DNA of 64,000 nt from JAKFDI01 sp044508835 (GTDB taxonomy: Bacteria; Pseudomonadota; Gammaproteobacteria; Burkholderiales; Burkholderiaceae_C), in contig JBIQHD010000009.1 in the NCBI GenBank assembly GCA_044508835.1, positions 80,761-144,760 of the forward strand, written 5' to 3'. Shown here in pieces: positions 50,144-58,711 of the stretch. A program made the position numbers and the translations under genes. The notes beneath the pieces were generated by a model. The model saw only the letters and a program-made list of their open reading frames with translations. It was not told the origin of the DNA and ran no database searches. Positions within the stretch are counted from its first letter, which is position 1, and each line of letters starts with the position of its first letter.

Positions 50144-50483
50144 CGGCCGGCCCGCCGGGGCCGGATGCACCCGCGCCGGCAGCGGCCTTGCGTTCGCCGC
50201 ATTGCCCCTCATCTTTCATCTGGCCTATGATCGACCGCATGTGCTCCCTCGCCACCGTCTCGCGTCGCCCGGCCGCCCTGGCCGGCGGGCGCATGCGCGC
50301 GCCCGTCGCGCGCGCCGGCGTGGCGATGCGACCCCGTCTGCCGGCCGCACATCCCTGAGCCCGGCGATCCCCCTTCCCACCCGTTTCTGCGCAACCTTCG
50401 ATCGCCGGGCCACACAGCCCGGCGCAACGGTGTCCGCCTCGCGTCATGACGGCGCGCCCACCACGATCCGACAGGAGTGCCCC
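50144..50483. other. Gap between kinase and rnk genes, no gene seen
   Basis: 340 bases without a convincing gene. A TTGCCC at 50202-50207 and TATGAT at 50226-50231, 18 bases apart, could be a sigma-70 promoter for rnk. A 39-codon frame at 50239-50358 has no coding signature. Confidence 0.5.
50202..50231 (+). promoter_or_regulatory. Candidate promoter for rnk
   Basis: TTGCCC and TATGAT separated by 18 bases, matching the sigma-70 pattern at 3 or 4 of 6 and 5 of 6 positions. It lies about 250 bases before the rnk ATG, which is long. Confidence 0.3.
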
Positions 50484-50897
50484 ATGCAAGCCACCACCAC
50501 CCTCGAGCGCACGCTCACCGAACTCGACCACGTGCGCCTGACCAACCTGATCCACCGCACGCCCGACGCCGCGCCGCCGAAGGCGCTGGAAGACCTGCTC
50601 GACAACGCCGACCTCGTGCCCGTGCGCGAGGCCGCGCCCGACCTGGTGACGATGTACTCGCGGGTGCTGGTCGAGGACATCCCGGGCGGCGAGCGCCACG
50701 AGCTCACGCTGTGCTACCCCGCCGACGCGAAGCCGGCCTCGGGCTTCGTGTCGATCCTGTCGCCGGTGGGCGCCGCGCTGCTCGGCCAGCGCGCGGGCGC
50801 GACCGCCCGCTGGACGCTGCCCAACGGCGCCGAATCGGCCGCCCGGATCGTCGAGATCCTGTTCCAGCCCGAGGCCACGGGCGACTTCACCACCTGA
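50484..50897 (+). CDS. rnk: Nucleoside diphosphate kinase regulator Rnk (GreA/GreB C-terminal domain)
   Basis: 137 residues. Rnk proteins bind RNA polymerase and lower expression or activity of nucleoside diphosphate kinase in some species. The N-terminal helical arm (TLTELDHVRLTNLIHR) and the C-terminal FKBP-like domain (LVTMYSRVLVEDIPGGERHELTLCYP and ILSPVGAALLGQRAG) match the GreA C-terminal fold. The ATG at 50484 has ACAGGAG upstream. It directly precedes creC, with a strong hairpin between. Confidence 0.9.
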   Translation: MQATTTLERTLTELDHVRLTNLIHRTPDAAPPKALEDLLDNADLVPVREAAPDLVTMYSRVLVEDIPGGERHELTLCYPADAKPASGFVSILSPVGAALLGQRAGATARWTLPNGAESAARIVEILFQPEATGDFTT

Positions 50898-50923
50898 GCC
50901 TGCGCCCGCCCGGCCCCTGACCA

Positions 50924-50946
50924 CCGGCCCGCCCTGCGCGGGCCGG
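50924..50946 (+). terminator. Hairpin between rnk and creC
   Basis: CCGGCCCGC at 50924-50932 pairs with GCGGGCCGG at 50938-50946 across five bases. No T run follows, so it may be a weak terminator or an mRNA-end stabiliser. TGCTATCGT follows at 50948-50956. Confidence 0.4.
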
Positions 50947-50964
50947 CTGCTATCGTGCGCTGCC

Positions 50965-52410
50965 GTGAGCAAGCGCACCCGCATCTTCGCCGCCGTCCTG
51001 CTGGCCTACGCCATCGGGATCGGCGTGCTGATGTACCACCTGCTCGGCGCCATCGACCCGCGCTACCGCGAGTCGGCGGAAGAGTCGCTGGTGGAGACGG
51101 CGCACCTCATCGCCGCGACGATCGAGAACGCCTCGCACGACGGCACGCTCGAGCTGGCCGCGCTGCGCCCGGTGTTCGACTCGCTCTACGCGCGGCGCTT
51201 CGAGGCCGACATCTTCGGCTTCGTGAAGACGCGGGTGGAACTGCGCCTGACGGTGGTCGACGCGCGCGGCATCGTCGTCTTCGACTCGCTCGGCCGCCAC
51301 CAGGGCGAGGACTATTCGCGCTGGCGCGACGTGCACCGCGCGCTGCGCGGCGACTACGGCGCGCGCGCCTCGCCCGACATCGACGGCGACCCGACGACCT
51401 CGGTGATGTACGTCGCGGTGCCCATCCGCGCGGGCGACCGCATCATCGGCGCGGTGAGCGCCGGCAAGCCGGTGCAGAGCCTCGGCCAGTTCGTCGACGC
51501 CGCGCGGCGCAAGACGCTGCTGGTGGGGGCCACCTCGGTGCTGGCGGTGCTGCTGCTCGGCGTGATCCTGTCGGTGTGGCTGGTGCGGCCCTTCGGCCTC
51601 ACCGCCGACTACGTGCGCTACGTGCGCGCCCAGCGCTCGATCAGCCTGCCGCGGCTCGCGCGGCGCGCGCTCGGCATGGTGCGCGTCGCCTTCGACGAGG
51701 TGCGCGACGCGCTGGCCGGGCGCAACTACGTGGCCGACTACGTGCAGACGCTCACCCACGAGGTGAAGAGCCCGCTGTCGGCCATCCGCGGCGCCGCCGA
51801 GTTGCTGCAGGAGCCGATGCCCGACGCCGACCGGGTGCGCTTCGCCGGCAACATCGCGCGCGAGACGCAGCGCATCCAGGAGCTGGTCGACCGCATGATG
51901 GAGCTGACGGCGCTCGAATCGCGCCGCAGCCTGGTGCACACCGAGCGCGTGCCGCTGCGCCCGCTGCTGGAAGACCTGGCCGCCAGCGCCAATGCCGCCG
52001 GCGCGGCGCGCGGCGTGCGGGTCGTGCTGCAGCCGGGCGAGGCGGCGCAGGTCGAGGGCGACGCGCTGCTGCTGCGCCGCGCGATCGGCAGCCTCGTCGA
52101 CAACGCGCTCGACTTCTCGCCGGCCGGCGGCACGGTGCAGCTCGCGCTGGCGACGCGCGGGCAGCGCGTGGACGTGAGCGTGCGCGACCACGGCCCCGGC
52201 GTGCCCGAGTACGCCGAGGAGAAGGTGTTCGAGAAGTTCTATTCGCTCGCCCGCCCGCACGGCGCCAAGCGCAGCACGGGCCTGGGCCTGAGCTTCGCGC
52301 GCGAGATCGCGCAGCTGCACGACGGCCGCGTCACGCTCACCAACGCGCCCGACGGCGGCGCGCTGGCGGTGCTGACGCTGCCGCTGGCCGGCCCGCGGGC
52401 CGCGGCGTAG
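50965..52410 (+). CDS. creC: Sensor histidine kinase CreC
   Basis: 481 residues. CreC is the membrane kinase of CreBC, induced in enterobacteria by growth in minimal medium and by cell-wall stress in Aeromonas/Pseudomonas. It has two transmembrane helices (IFAAVLLAYAIGIGVLMYHL and LLVGATSVLAVLLLGVILSVWLV) with a periplasmic sensor region between (starting YRESAEESLVETAHLIAATI), His265 in QTLTHEVKSPLSAIRG, and the HATPase blocks DNALDFSP and DHGPGVPEYAEEKVFEKFYS. It starts at a GTG close to a possible -10. It is separated from creB by two genes. Confidence 0.9.
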   Translation: MSKRTRIFAAVLLAYAIGIGVLMYHLLGAIDPRYRESAEESLVETAHLIAATIENASHDGTLELAALRPVFDSLYARRFEADIFGFVKTRVELRLTVVDARGIVVFDSLGRHQGEDYSRWRDVHRALRGDYGARASPDIDGDPTTSVMYVAVPIRAGDRIIGAVSAGKPVQSLGQFVDAARRKTLLVGATSVLAVLLLGVILSVWLVRPFGLTADYVRYVRAQRSISLPRLARRALGMVRVAFDEVRDALAGRNYVADYVQTLTHEVKSPLSAIRGAAELLQEPMPDADRVRFAGNIARETQRIQELVDRMMELTALESRRSLVHTERVPLRPLLEDLAASANAAGAARGVRVVLQPGEAAQVEGDALLLRRAIGSLVDNALDFSPAGGTVQLALATRGQRVDVSVRDHGPGVPEYAEEKVFEKFYSLARPHGAKRSTGLGLSFAREIAQLHDGRVTLTNAPDGGALAVLTLPLAGPRAAA

Positions 52411-52421
52411 CGGCGCGGCAC

Positions 52422-52448
52422 TTCACCGGGACTTCACGCGGACTTCAC
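52422..52448 (+). promoter_or_regulatory. Triple cre tag (CreB binding site)
   Basis: Three TTCAC half-sites at 52422-52426, 52433-52437 and 52444-52448 are each separated by exactly six bases (CGGGAC and GCGGAC), so they repeat every 11 bases. The E. coli cre tag is TTCAC-N6-TTCAC. A degenerate pair, TTCCT and TTCGC six bases apart, follows at 52464-52479. The site lies just after the creC stop and 90 bases before the start of the VIT/vWA gene. Confidence 0.85.
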
Positions 52449-52537
52449 ACAGCCCGCCGGCACTTCCTACGCGCTTCGCACACGGCGCCCATCCTGCGCG
52501 CATGCCGCTGCCTGCGGCGACGACAGGAGACCCGCCC

Positions 52538-54583
52538 ATGCCGCTTCCCCTTCTTCCGGTCCGCCCGCTCACCGCGCTCGGGCGCGTGCTGCTGTGCATC
52601 GCGCTGGCGCTGTTCGCGGCCGTGCTGCTGGTGCTCTCGCCGCCGGCGCAGGCCGACGACGCCGAGGCACGGCCCGCCGAGAGCCCGTACTTCCTCATCC
52701 ACAGCGATGACCCGGCCACCGACCGCCTGCCGCTGAAGGCGACGACGGTGGACGTGCGCATCACCGGCGTCATCGCCGACGTGACGGTGACGCAGCACTA
52801 CCGCAACGAGGGCCAGCGCCCGATCGAGGCGCGCTACGTCTTCCCCGGCTCCACGCAGGCGGCGGTGCATGCGATGACGGTGCGCCTGGGCGGGCGCGTG
52901 CTGACGGCGCGCATCAAGGAGAAGCAGGCCGCGCGCATCGAGTACCAGGCGGCGAAGCAGGAGGGCCGCACCAGCGCCCTGCTGGAGCAGCACCGGCCGA
53001 ACGTGTTCCAGATGAACGTGGCCAACATCCTGCCGGGCGACGACGTGCGGGTGGAGCTGCGCTACACCGAGCTGCTGCGCCCGACCGAGGCGCAGTACGG
53101 CTTCGTCTTCCCGACCGTCGTCGGCCCGCGCTACAACAGCCCGCAGGGCGCGGCGGCGAACGAGCAGTGGATCGCGATGCCGTTCCGCAAGCGCGGCGAG
53201 CCGCCGGCGGCCAGCGTCGACATCCGCGTCGCCATCGACGCGCCGATCGCCGTGAAGGAGGTCAGCTCGCCCTCGCACGCCATCACCGCCGAGGGCCTGT
53301 ACACCACGCAGGCGCGCGTGGCCGTCGAGGCCGATGCGGCCAACGGCAACCGCGACTTCATCCTGAACTACCGCCTCGCGGGCGACCACATCGAGTCGGG
53401 CCTGCTGCTGCACCGCGGCACCAACCCGGACGGCGAGGCGGAGAACTTCTTCCTCGCCATGGTCGAGCCGCCCCGGGCCGTGCCGCCGCGCCTCATCAAC
53501 CCACGCGAGTACGTGTTCGTCGTCGACGTCTCCGGCTCCATGCACGGCCACCCGCTGAACACGGCCAAGACGCTGCTGCGCCACCTGATCGGCAGCCTGC
53601 GCCCGAGCGACACCTTCAACGTGATGCTGTTCTCCGGCAGCAACCGCATGCTCTCGCCCGAGCCGGTGCCGGCCACGCAGGCCAACATCGACCGGGCGCT
53701 GCGCACCATCGACGACACCCGCGGCGGCGGCGGCACCGAGATCGTGCCGGCGCTCAAGCGCATCGCCGCCCTGCCCAAGCCGGGCGAGGTGTCGCGCAGC
53801 GTGATCGTGGTGACCGACGGCTACGTGAGCGTGGAGGCCGAGGTCTTCCAGCTCGTCCGCCGCAACCTCGGCCACAGCAACGTCTTCGCCTTCGGCATCG
53901 GCAGCAGCGTGAACCGGCACCTGATCGAGGGCATCGCCCGCGCCGGCCAGGGCGAGCCCTTCATCGTGACGAAGCCGGAGCAGGCGGCCGCGCAGGCCGA
54001 GCGGCTGCGCCGGATGATCGATTCGCCGGTGCTCACGCAGGTGACGGCGCGCCTGGAGGGCATCGAGGCCTACGACGTGGAGCCGGCGGTGCTGCCCGAC
54101 GTGCTGGGCGGCCGCCCGGTGGTGGTGTTCGGCAAGTGGCGCGGCGACGCGCGCAACGCCCAGGCCGCGATCGAGGGGCTGGCCGCCGAAGGGCCGTACC
54201 GCGCGCTGGTGGCGCCGGCCGGCCCCGCGGCCGACGCCGGCGCCGCGCTGCGCCACCTGTGGGCGCGCCAGCGCATCGCCGCGCTCACCGACCAGGAGGC
54301 GCTCGAAGGCGACCAGGCGCACAAGCCCGCCATCACCGAGCTCGGCCTGCGCTACGGGCTGCTGACGCAGTACACCAGCTTCATCGCGGTGGACGAGATC
54401 GTGCGCAACCCCAACCCGGCGCTGGCGCCGACGGTCGACCAGCCCTCGCCGCTGCCCGAAGGCGTGAGCCCGCTGGCGATCGGCGCCCAGGTGCCGAGCA
54501 CGCCGGAGCCGTCGGCGTGGCTGGCGCTGGCGGTGGTGCTGGGCATCGTGGTGTCGGCCCTGGCCGCACGGCGGCACGGGTGA
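52538..54583 (+). CDS. VIT and von Willebrand A domain protein with PEP-CTERM-type sorting signal
   Basis: 681 residues. A signal peptide (hydrophobic about 15-36, ending PPAQADD) is followed by a VIT domain (about 50-190: VDVRITGVIADVTVTQHYRN and EARYVFPGS), a vWA domain with the MIDAS motif at 330-334 (VVDVSGSMHGHP) and NVMLFSGSNRM. The C-terminus has PEPS at 656-659, a hydrophobic helix to about 676 and then ARRHG, exactly the PEP-CTERM layout cleaved by exosortase. It is therefore likely exported and anchored or released by the exosortase encoded next. I start at ATG 52538 with AGGAGA upstream. No close known function for the vWA part. Confidence 0.92.
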   Translation: MPLPLLPVRPLTALGRVLLCIALALFAAVLLVLSPPAQADDAEARPAESPYFLIHSDDPATDRLPLKATTVDVRITGVIADVTVTQHYRNEGQRPIEARYVFPGSTQAAVHAMTVRLGGRVLTARIKEKQAARIEYQAAKQEGRTSALLEQHRPNVFQMNVANILPGDDVRVELRYTELLRPTEAQYGFVFPTVVGPRYNSPQGAAANEQWIAMPFRKRGEPPAASVDIRVAIDAPIAVKEVSSPSHAITAEGLYTTQARVAVEADAANGNRDFILNYRLAGDHIESGLLLHRGTNPDGEAENFFLAMVEPPRAVPPRLINPREYVFVVDVSGSMHGHPLNTAKTLLRHLIGSLRPSDTFNVMLFSGSNRMLSPEPVPATQANIDRALRTIDDTRGGGGTEIVPALKRIAALPKPGEVSRSVIVVTDGYVSVEAEVFQLVRRNLGHSNVFAFGIGSSVNRHLIEGIARAGQGEPFIVTKPEQAAAQAERLRRMIDSPVLTQVTARLEGIEAYDVEPAVLPDVLGGRPVVVFGKWRGDARNAQAAIEGLAAEGPYRALVAPAGPAADAGAALRHLWARQRIAALTDQEALEGDQAHKPAITELGLRYGLLTQYTSFIAVDEIVRNPNPALAPTVDQPSPLPEGVSPLAIGAQVPSTPEPSAWLALAVVLGIVVSALAARRHG

Positions 54584-54588
54584 GCGCC

Positions 54589-55440
54589 ATGCCGCAGGTC
54601 ATCGCCCTCGGACGCGGCGCGCGCTGGCAGCGGCGCATCGACACCCTGCCGCCGCTCGCCTGGCTGGCGCTGCACGCGGCGGCACTGTGGCCGCACTGGC
54701 GCTGGGCCGCCGCGCGCGTGGCCGACGGGTCGGACGATCCGCTGGGTCTCGCGGCGCTCGCGGCGCTGCTGTTCTTCGTGGCCGGCGAGGCGTCGCGCCT
54801 GCGGGCGTCGCCGCGCGCCGGCTGGCTGCTGGCGGCGCTCGGCCTGAGCACGGCCGCCACCGCCGCCGGCTTCGCCGCGCCGCCGCTGGCCGGCGCGCTG
54901 CTGGCGGCGCTGGCGCTGGCCTGCAGCCTGCAGGCCTTCCGGCCGGCGGGGCAGGCGCTCGTGCCCTTCGCGGGGCTGGCGGTGCTGGCGCTGCCGCTGG
55001 TGTCGTCGCTGCAGTTCTATGCCGGCTATCCGCTGCGCGTGCTCACGGCGCAGGCCAGCGCCTGGCTGCTGCAGCTGGCCGGCATGTCCGCGCAGCGCGC
55101 CGGCAGCGCGATGCAGGTCGACGGCCTGTGGGTCATCGTCGACGCGCCCTGCTCCGGCGTGCAGATGGTGTGGACGGCCTATTTCTGCGCCTTCGCCGTG
55201 GCCGCGTTCGACGGGCTGCGCGACGGCGCGCTGCTGCGCCGCCTGCCCGCCGTCGGCACACTGGTGCTGGCCGGCAACGTGCTGCGCAACACCGTGCTGG
55301 TGGCGCTGGAGGCGCGGGGCGAGACGGTGGCGCTCACTGACAACCCATGGGTGCACCAGGGCGTGGGCCTCGCGGTGCTGGGGCTGGTGTGCGCGGGCAC
55401 GGTGCGCGTGATCCATGGAGGACGCCATGCCGGGGCTTGA
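54589..55440 (+). CDS. Exosortase
   Basis: 283 residues, about eight transmembrane helices. The exosortase catalytic triad is visible: Cys188 in DAPCSGVQMVWTAYF, Arg233 in LAGNVLRNTVLV and His256 in NPWVHQGVGL. Exosortases are multi-pass membrane transpeptidases that recognise PEP-CTERM-like tails. The substrate in this case is most likely the preceding protein. A GTG at 54580 overlaps the stop of that gene (GTGA) and is an alternative start. I cannot assign a named exosortase subfamily. Confidence 0.92.
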   Translation: MPQVIALGRGARWQRRIDTLPPLAWLALHAAALWPHWRWAAARVADGSDDPLGLAALAALLFFVAGEASRLRASPRAGWLLAALGLSTAATAAGFAAPPLAGALLAALALACSLQAFRPAGQALVPFAGLAVLALPLVSSLQFYAGYPLRVLTAQASAWLLQLAGMSAQRAGSAMQVDGLWVIVDAPCSGVQMVWTAYFCAFAVAAFDGLRDGALLRRLPAVGTLVLAGNVLRNTVLVALEARGETVALTDNPWVHQGVGLAVLGLVCAGTVRVIHGGRHAGA

Positions 55441-55966
55441 TCGCTGTCTCCTCTCGCCGCAGGCGCTGCGCGCGCTGTTCGCGCTCGTCCTCGTGGCCTG
55501 CGCGGCGCTGCCGCTGGCCCGCGCGCCGCAGGCCGCGTCCGACAGCGGCGCGCACGCCGAGTGGCCGTCCACCTGGGAAGGCAAGCGCCTGCGGCCGCTG
55601 GCGCTGAGCGCGGTGGAGCAGCGCTTCGCCGCGCGCTTTCCCGGCACGCTGACGCGGCTGACCGACGGCGAGCAGGTGCTGGTGTGGCGCGAGGTGCGCG
55701 CGCCCACGCGCATGCTGCATCCGGCGGCCGACTGCTACCGGGGCCTGGGCTACCGCATCGAGCAGGCGCGGCTCGAACGCGACGCGCAGGCGCGGCTGTG
55801 GCGCTGCTTCGTCGCCGAACGCGACGGCCGGCGGCTGCGCGTGTGCGAGCGCATCGTCGACGCCGACGGCACGGCCTGGACCGATGCGTCGAGCTGGTTC
55901 TGGGCGGCGCAGCTCGGCCAGTCGCACGGGCCGTGGCGGGCCATCACCACGGCGAGGGCGCTGTGA
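55427..55966 (+). CDS. EpsI-like exosortase-associated protein
   Basis: 179 residues. An N-terminal helix (LRALFALVLVACAALPLA) suggests membrane anchoring with a periplasmic domain that contains MLHPAADCYRGLGYRIEQ, resembling the H-x5-C-x2-G-x-G-x-x-I pattern of the EpsI family that is often fused to or follows exosortase. Function is unknown; it may help the exosortase reaction. It overlaps the exosortase by 14 bases, and its own end overlaps the next gene by GTGA. A GGAGG site lies just before the ATG at 55427. Confidence 0.8.
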   Translation: MPGLDRCLLSPQALRALFALVLVACAALPLARAPQAASDSGAHAEWPSTWEGKRLRPLALSAVEQRFAARFPGTLTRLTDGEQVLVWREVRAPTRMLHPAADCYRGLGYRIEQARLERDAQARLWRCFVAERDGRRLRVCERIVDADGTAWTDASSWFWAAQLGQSHGPWRAITTARAL

Positions 55967-57201
55967 GGCGCGCTCGCCGGCTCGCGCTGCAGGGTGCGGC
56001 CGCCGCCGTGCTCGTCCTGGCGCTGCTCGCCGGCATGGGGTGGCTCGCCCTGCGCCCGGCGCCGGGCGAGGCGCGCTACCCGGTGCGCATCGGGCCGTGG
56101 CAGACCGAGCTGGGCGTGTTCGCCACCTGGCGCGTGGCCACGCACCCGATCGCGCTGCAGGTGCTGTCGGGCCGCGGCGTGCCCACGCCGCTCGGGCGCG
56201 TGCAGGTGCGCTCGGGCGCGGCCCCCGGCACCTGGACCGCGGCCTGCGCGCCGTGCACCCTGCGCATCGGGTCGCTGGACGAGGCGCCGGTGCGCATCGC
56301 GCGGGCGGAGGTCCGCTTCCAGCGCCTCGGCCAGCGCGAGATGCGCGGCACGTTCGCGCTCGGCGAACCGGCGCGGGCGGTGCGCGGGCGCTTCTTGTGG
56401 CACATGGCGGCGGATTCGGCGGAGTTGCGCTTCGAGGGCATCGACGCGCCGATGGCCGATGCCTACGCGCTCTTCGCGCAGGCGATCCCCGAGCTGCGCT
56501 ACGCCCGCATCGACGGCCGGCTGCGGCTGGCGGGCGAGCTCGCGTTGCCGGCGGGCACCTGGACGATCGCGCCGGCGATCGAGGGCTTTCGCGTCGCCGG
56601 CCTCGGCACCGAGGTGCTGCTGGACGCCGAGCCGGCGTGCGGGCGCCGCATGGCGGGCGCGGGCTTCGGCCGCTGGCTGCCGCGCGCGGTGATCGCCGCC
56701 GAGGACCAGCGCTTCCACGAGCACGCCGGCTACGACCTCGCCGAGATCACCGCCGCCTGGTCGCAGCGGCGCCACGGCGGCGGCAGCACCCTGTCGCAGC
56801 AGCTGGCCAAGCTGCTCTTCACCGGCGACGCGCCCGGCCACGTGCGCAAGCTGCGCGAGCTGCTGTACGCGGTGGAGCTCGACCGCACGCTCGGCAAGGC
56901 GCGGGTGCTGCACCTGTACCTCTCCATGGCGCCCTGGGGCCAGGGCCAGTGCGGCGCGCACGCGGCGTCGCTGCACTATCTGCGCAAGCCGGCCCGCCGG
57001 CTGAACGCCACCGAGGCCGCGTGGCTGGCCAGCCTGCTGCGCAACCCCGACCGCGCGGTCACGCGCATGGTCAGCCGCCAGCGCATCGACGTGGAGCGCG
57101 TGGGCTGGGTGATCGAGCACCTGCGGCCGATGAGCCCCGGCCGGCGCGAGGCGCTGCGCGAATCGCTGGCGACGTGGGACGCGCCGCTCGGCATCGAGTG
57201 A
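55963..57201 (+). CDS. GT51 peptidoglycan transglycosylase with N-terminal unknown domain
   Basis: 412 residues. A signal anchor (LALQGAAAAVLVLALLAGMGWLAL) precedes a beta-rich region of about 190 residues without a recognisable domain. The glycosyltransferase 51 motifs follow: AAEDQRFHEHAGYD (catalytic Glu about 247), HGGGSTLSQQLAKLLF and LRKPARRLNATEAAWLASLLRNP. It probably polymerises or modifies glycan strands at the inner membrane. It starts at a GTG overlapping the EpsI-like stop, making it part of the exosortase operon. It is longer than monofunctional MtgA and lacks the PBP transpeptidase domain. Confidence 0.9.
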   Translation: MRRARRLALQGAAAAVLVLALLAGMGWLALRPAPGEARYPVRIGPWQTELGVFATWRVATHPIALQVLSGRGVPTPLGRVQVRSGAAPGTWTAACAPCTLRIGSLDEAPVRIARAEVRFQRLGQREMRGTFALGEPARAVRGRFLWHMAADSAELRFEGIDAPMADAYALFAQAIPELRYARIDGRLRLAGELALPAGTWTIAPAIEGFRVAGLGTEVLLDAEPACGRRMAGAGFGRWLPRAVIAAEDQRFHEHAGYDLAEITAAWSQRRHGGGSTLSQQLAKLLFTGDAPGHVRKLRELLYAVELDRTLGKARVLHLYLSMAPWGQGQCGAHAASLHYLRKPARRLNATEAAWLASLLRNPDRAVTRMVSRQRIDVERVGWVIEHLRPMSPGRREALRESLATWDAPLGIE

Positions 57202-57211
57202 CGGCGGCGCG

Positions 57212-58000
57212 CTACAGCCGCCGCCGCGGCGTCGGCGGCACCTCGGCCGCCTCGCCGTGCAGCCAGGCCCGCGCCAGCGCGGCCACGTCGCGGCTCTGCG
57301 CCGCCTGCCACACCAGCTCGGGCGCCGCCACGCGGGTGCCGGGCGGCGCCTGCGCGAGCTGCACGGCCAGCGCCGCCACGAACTGCGCCACCTTGAGCGC
57401 ACGCACGGGCCGCTCGCGCTCGTTCACCATCAGGTGCAGCTGCGACAGCATGGCGTCGGCCACGCGCTGCAGCACGTGGCCCGGCCGCGCCCCCGCGGGC
57501 GCCTGGGCCGAGCGCACGAAGACGAGCTGCTCGAAGCCGAGCGCCGCCACGGCCTGCTCGTCGAGGCTGGCGAGGCCGCGCTTGAGCGCCTCGGGCAGGC
57601 TCGCCTGCGTGTGCGGCATGACGACGACGAGCCGGCGCACGCCGCGCTGCAGCAGCCACCGCGCCAGCGTGCACAGCTCGCCGGGCTGCGGCCGGTAGAA
57701 CGCCTGCTCGCGGCCGTTGGCGTGGCGCTCGCGGTCGAACACCACGAGCGCCGTGTCTTCGCTGCGCCCGGCGCCCGGCGCCGTGCCGTACCGCACCGGC
57801 ACCAGCGGGCGCAGCGCCGCGTTCAGGGGCTGGGTGACCAGCACCTCCACCGGGGCGAAGCGGCCGCTGGCGAGCAGCTGCTCGAGCACCGCCGCGCCGA
57901 GCACGCCCGCCCCGCCGGCGACGAGCACGCGGCGCGCGGCCTCCGGGCGCCGCGGGGGCCCGGCCCGTCCGGCACGCAGGGCTTCGTCGAGCAGGTTCAT
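57212..58000 (-). CDS. NAD(P)-binding epimerase-like protein
   Basis: 262 residues. A Rossmann start VLVAGGAGVLGAAVLEQLL (GxxGxxG) near residues 24-42 suggests NAD(P) binding. The rest (GVRRLVVVMPHTQ and QLVFVRSAQAPAG) is weakly similar to atypical SDR/epimerase proteins, but the Tyr-x3-Lys motif is not visible, so it may not be catalytic. It is convergent with the transglycosylase gene and divergent from lemA. Function unknown. Confidence 0.8.
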   Translation of the reverse strand: MNLLDEALRAGRAGPPRRPEAARRVLVAGGAGVLGAAVLEQLLASGRFAPVEVLVTQPLNAALRPLVPVRYGTAPGAGRSEDTALVVFDRERHANGREQAFYRPQPGELCTLARWLLQRGVRRLVVVMPHTQASLPEALKRGLASLDEQAVAALGFEQLVFVRSAQAPAGARPGHVLQRVADAMLSQLHLMVNERERPVRALKVAQFVAALAVQLAQAPPGTRVAAPELVWQAAQSRDVAALARAWLHGEAAEVPPTPRRRL

Positions 58001-58076
58001 CGCCGCAGTATCGGCACTTGCCGCGGCCGGCGGCGAGTTAGCATCCCCGTCGATCGATCACCCTGGAGGACACACC

Positions 58077-58691
58077 ATGATCCAACGACTCTGGCTGGGC
58101 GCCCTGGCCCTCGTCGCGGCGCTCGGGCTTTCGGGCTGCGGCTACAACGACTTCCAGCGCCTGGACGAGCAGGTGAAGGCGAGCTGGTCCGAAGTGCTGA
58201 ACCAGTACCAGCGCCGCGCCGACCTGATCCCGAACATCGTGGCCACGGTCAAGGGCGAGGCCAACTTCGAGCAGGAGACGCTCACGCGCGTGATCGAGGC
58301 GCGCGCCAAGGCCACCAGCATCCAGGCCACGCCGGAGCTGATCAACGACCCGGCGGCGTTCAACCGCTTCCAGCAGGCGCAGGGCGAGCTCAGCGGCGCG
58401 CTCAGCCGCCTGATGGTGGTGAGCGAGCGCTACCCGGACCTGAAGGCCAACAAGGGCTTCCAGGACCTGCGCGTCCAGCTCGAAGGCACCGAGAACCGCA
58501 TCACCGTGGCGCGCAACCGCTACATCAAGGCGGTGAGCGACTACAACGTGCTGGCGCGCAGCTTCCCGAGCAACCTGACGGCCATGGTCTTCAACTACGA
58601 CCCCAAGCCGCAGTTCACGGTGCAGAACGAGGCCACGATCTCGGCGCCGCCGACGGTCGACTTCGGCCAGCCGGCCTCGGGGCCGCGCTAG
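58077..58691 (+). CDS. lemA: LemA family protein
   Basis: 204 residues. A lipoprotein-like signal (LGLSGCGYND) is followed by a coiled helical core: QVKASWSEVLNQYQRRADLIPNIVATVKG, the LemA signature, then YPDLKANKGFQDLRVQLEGTENRI. LemA proteins are anchored in the envelope, often with TPM-domain proteins encoded downstream, as here. Biological role is unclear. The ATG has GGAGGA upstream. Confidence 0.93.
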   Translation: MIQRLWLGALALVAALGLSGCGYNDFQRLDEQVKASWSEVLNQYQRRADLIPNIVATVKGEANFEQETLTRVIEARAKATSIQATPELINDPAAFNRFQQAQGELSGALSRLMVVSERYPDLKANKGFQDLRVQLEGTENRITVARNRYIKAVSDYNVLARSFPSNLTAMVFNYDPKPQFTVQNEATISAPPTVDFGQPASGPR

Positions 58692-58711
58692 CCGCCGCGG
58701 GACCGCACGGG

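Noticed and set aside
50239..50358. Small open frame of 39 codons before rnk
   Set aside because: Composition is random-like and no ribosome-binding site is present.
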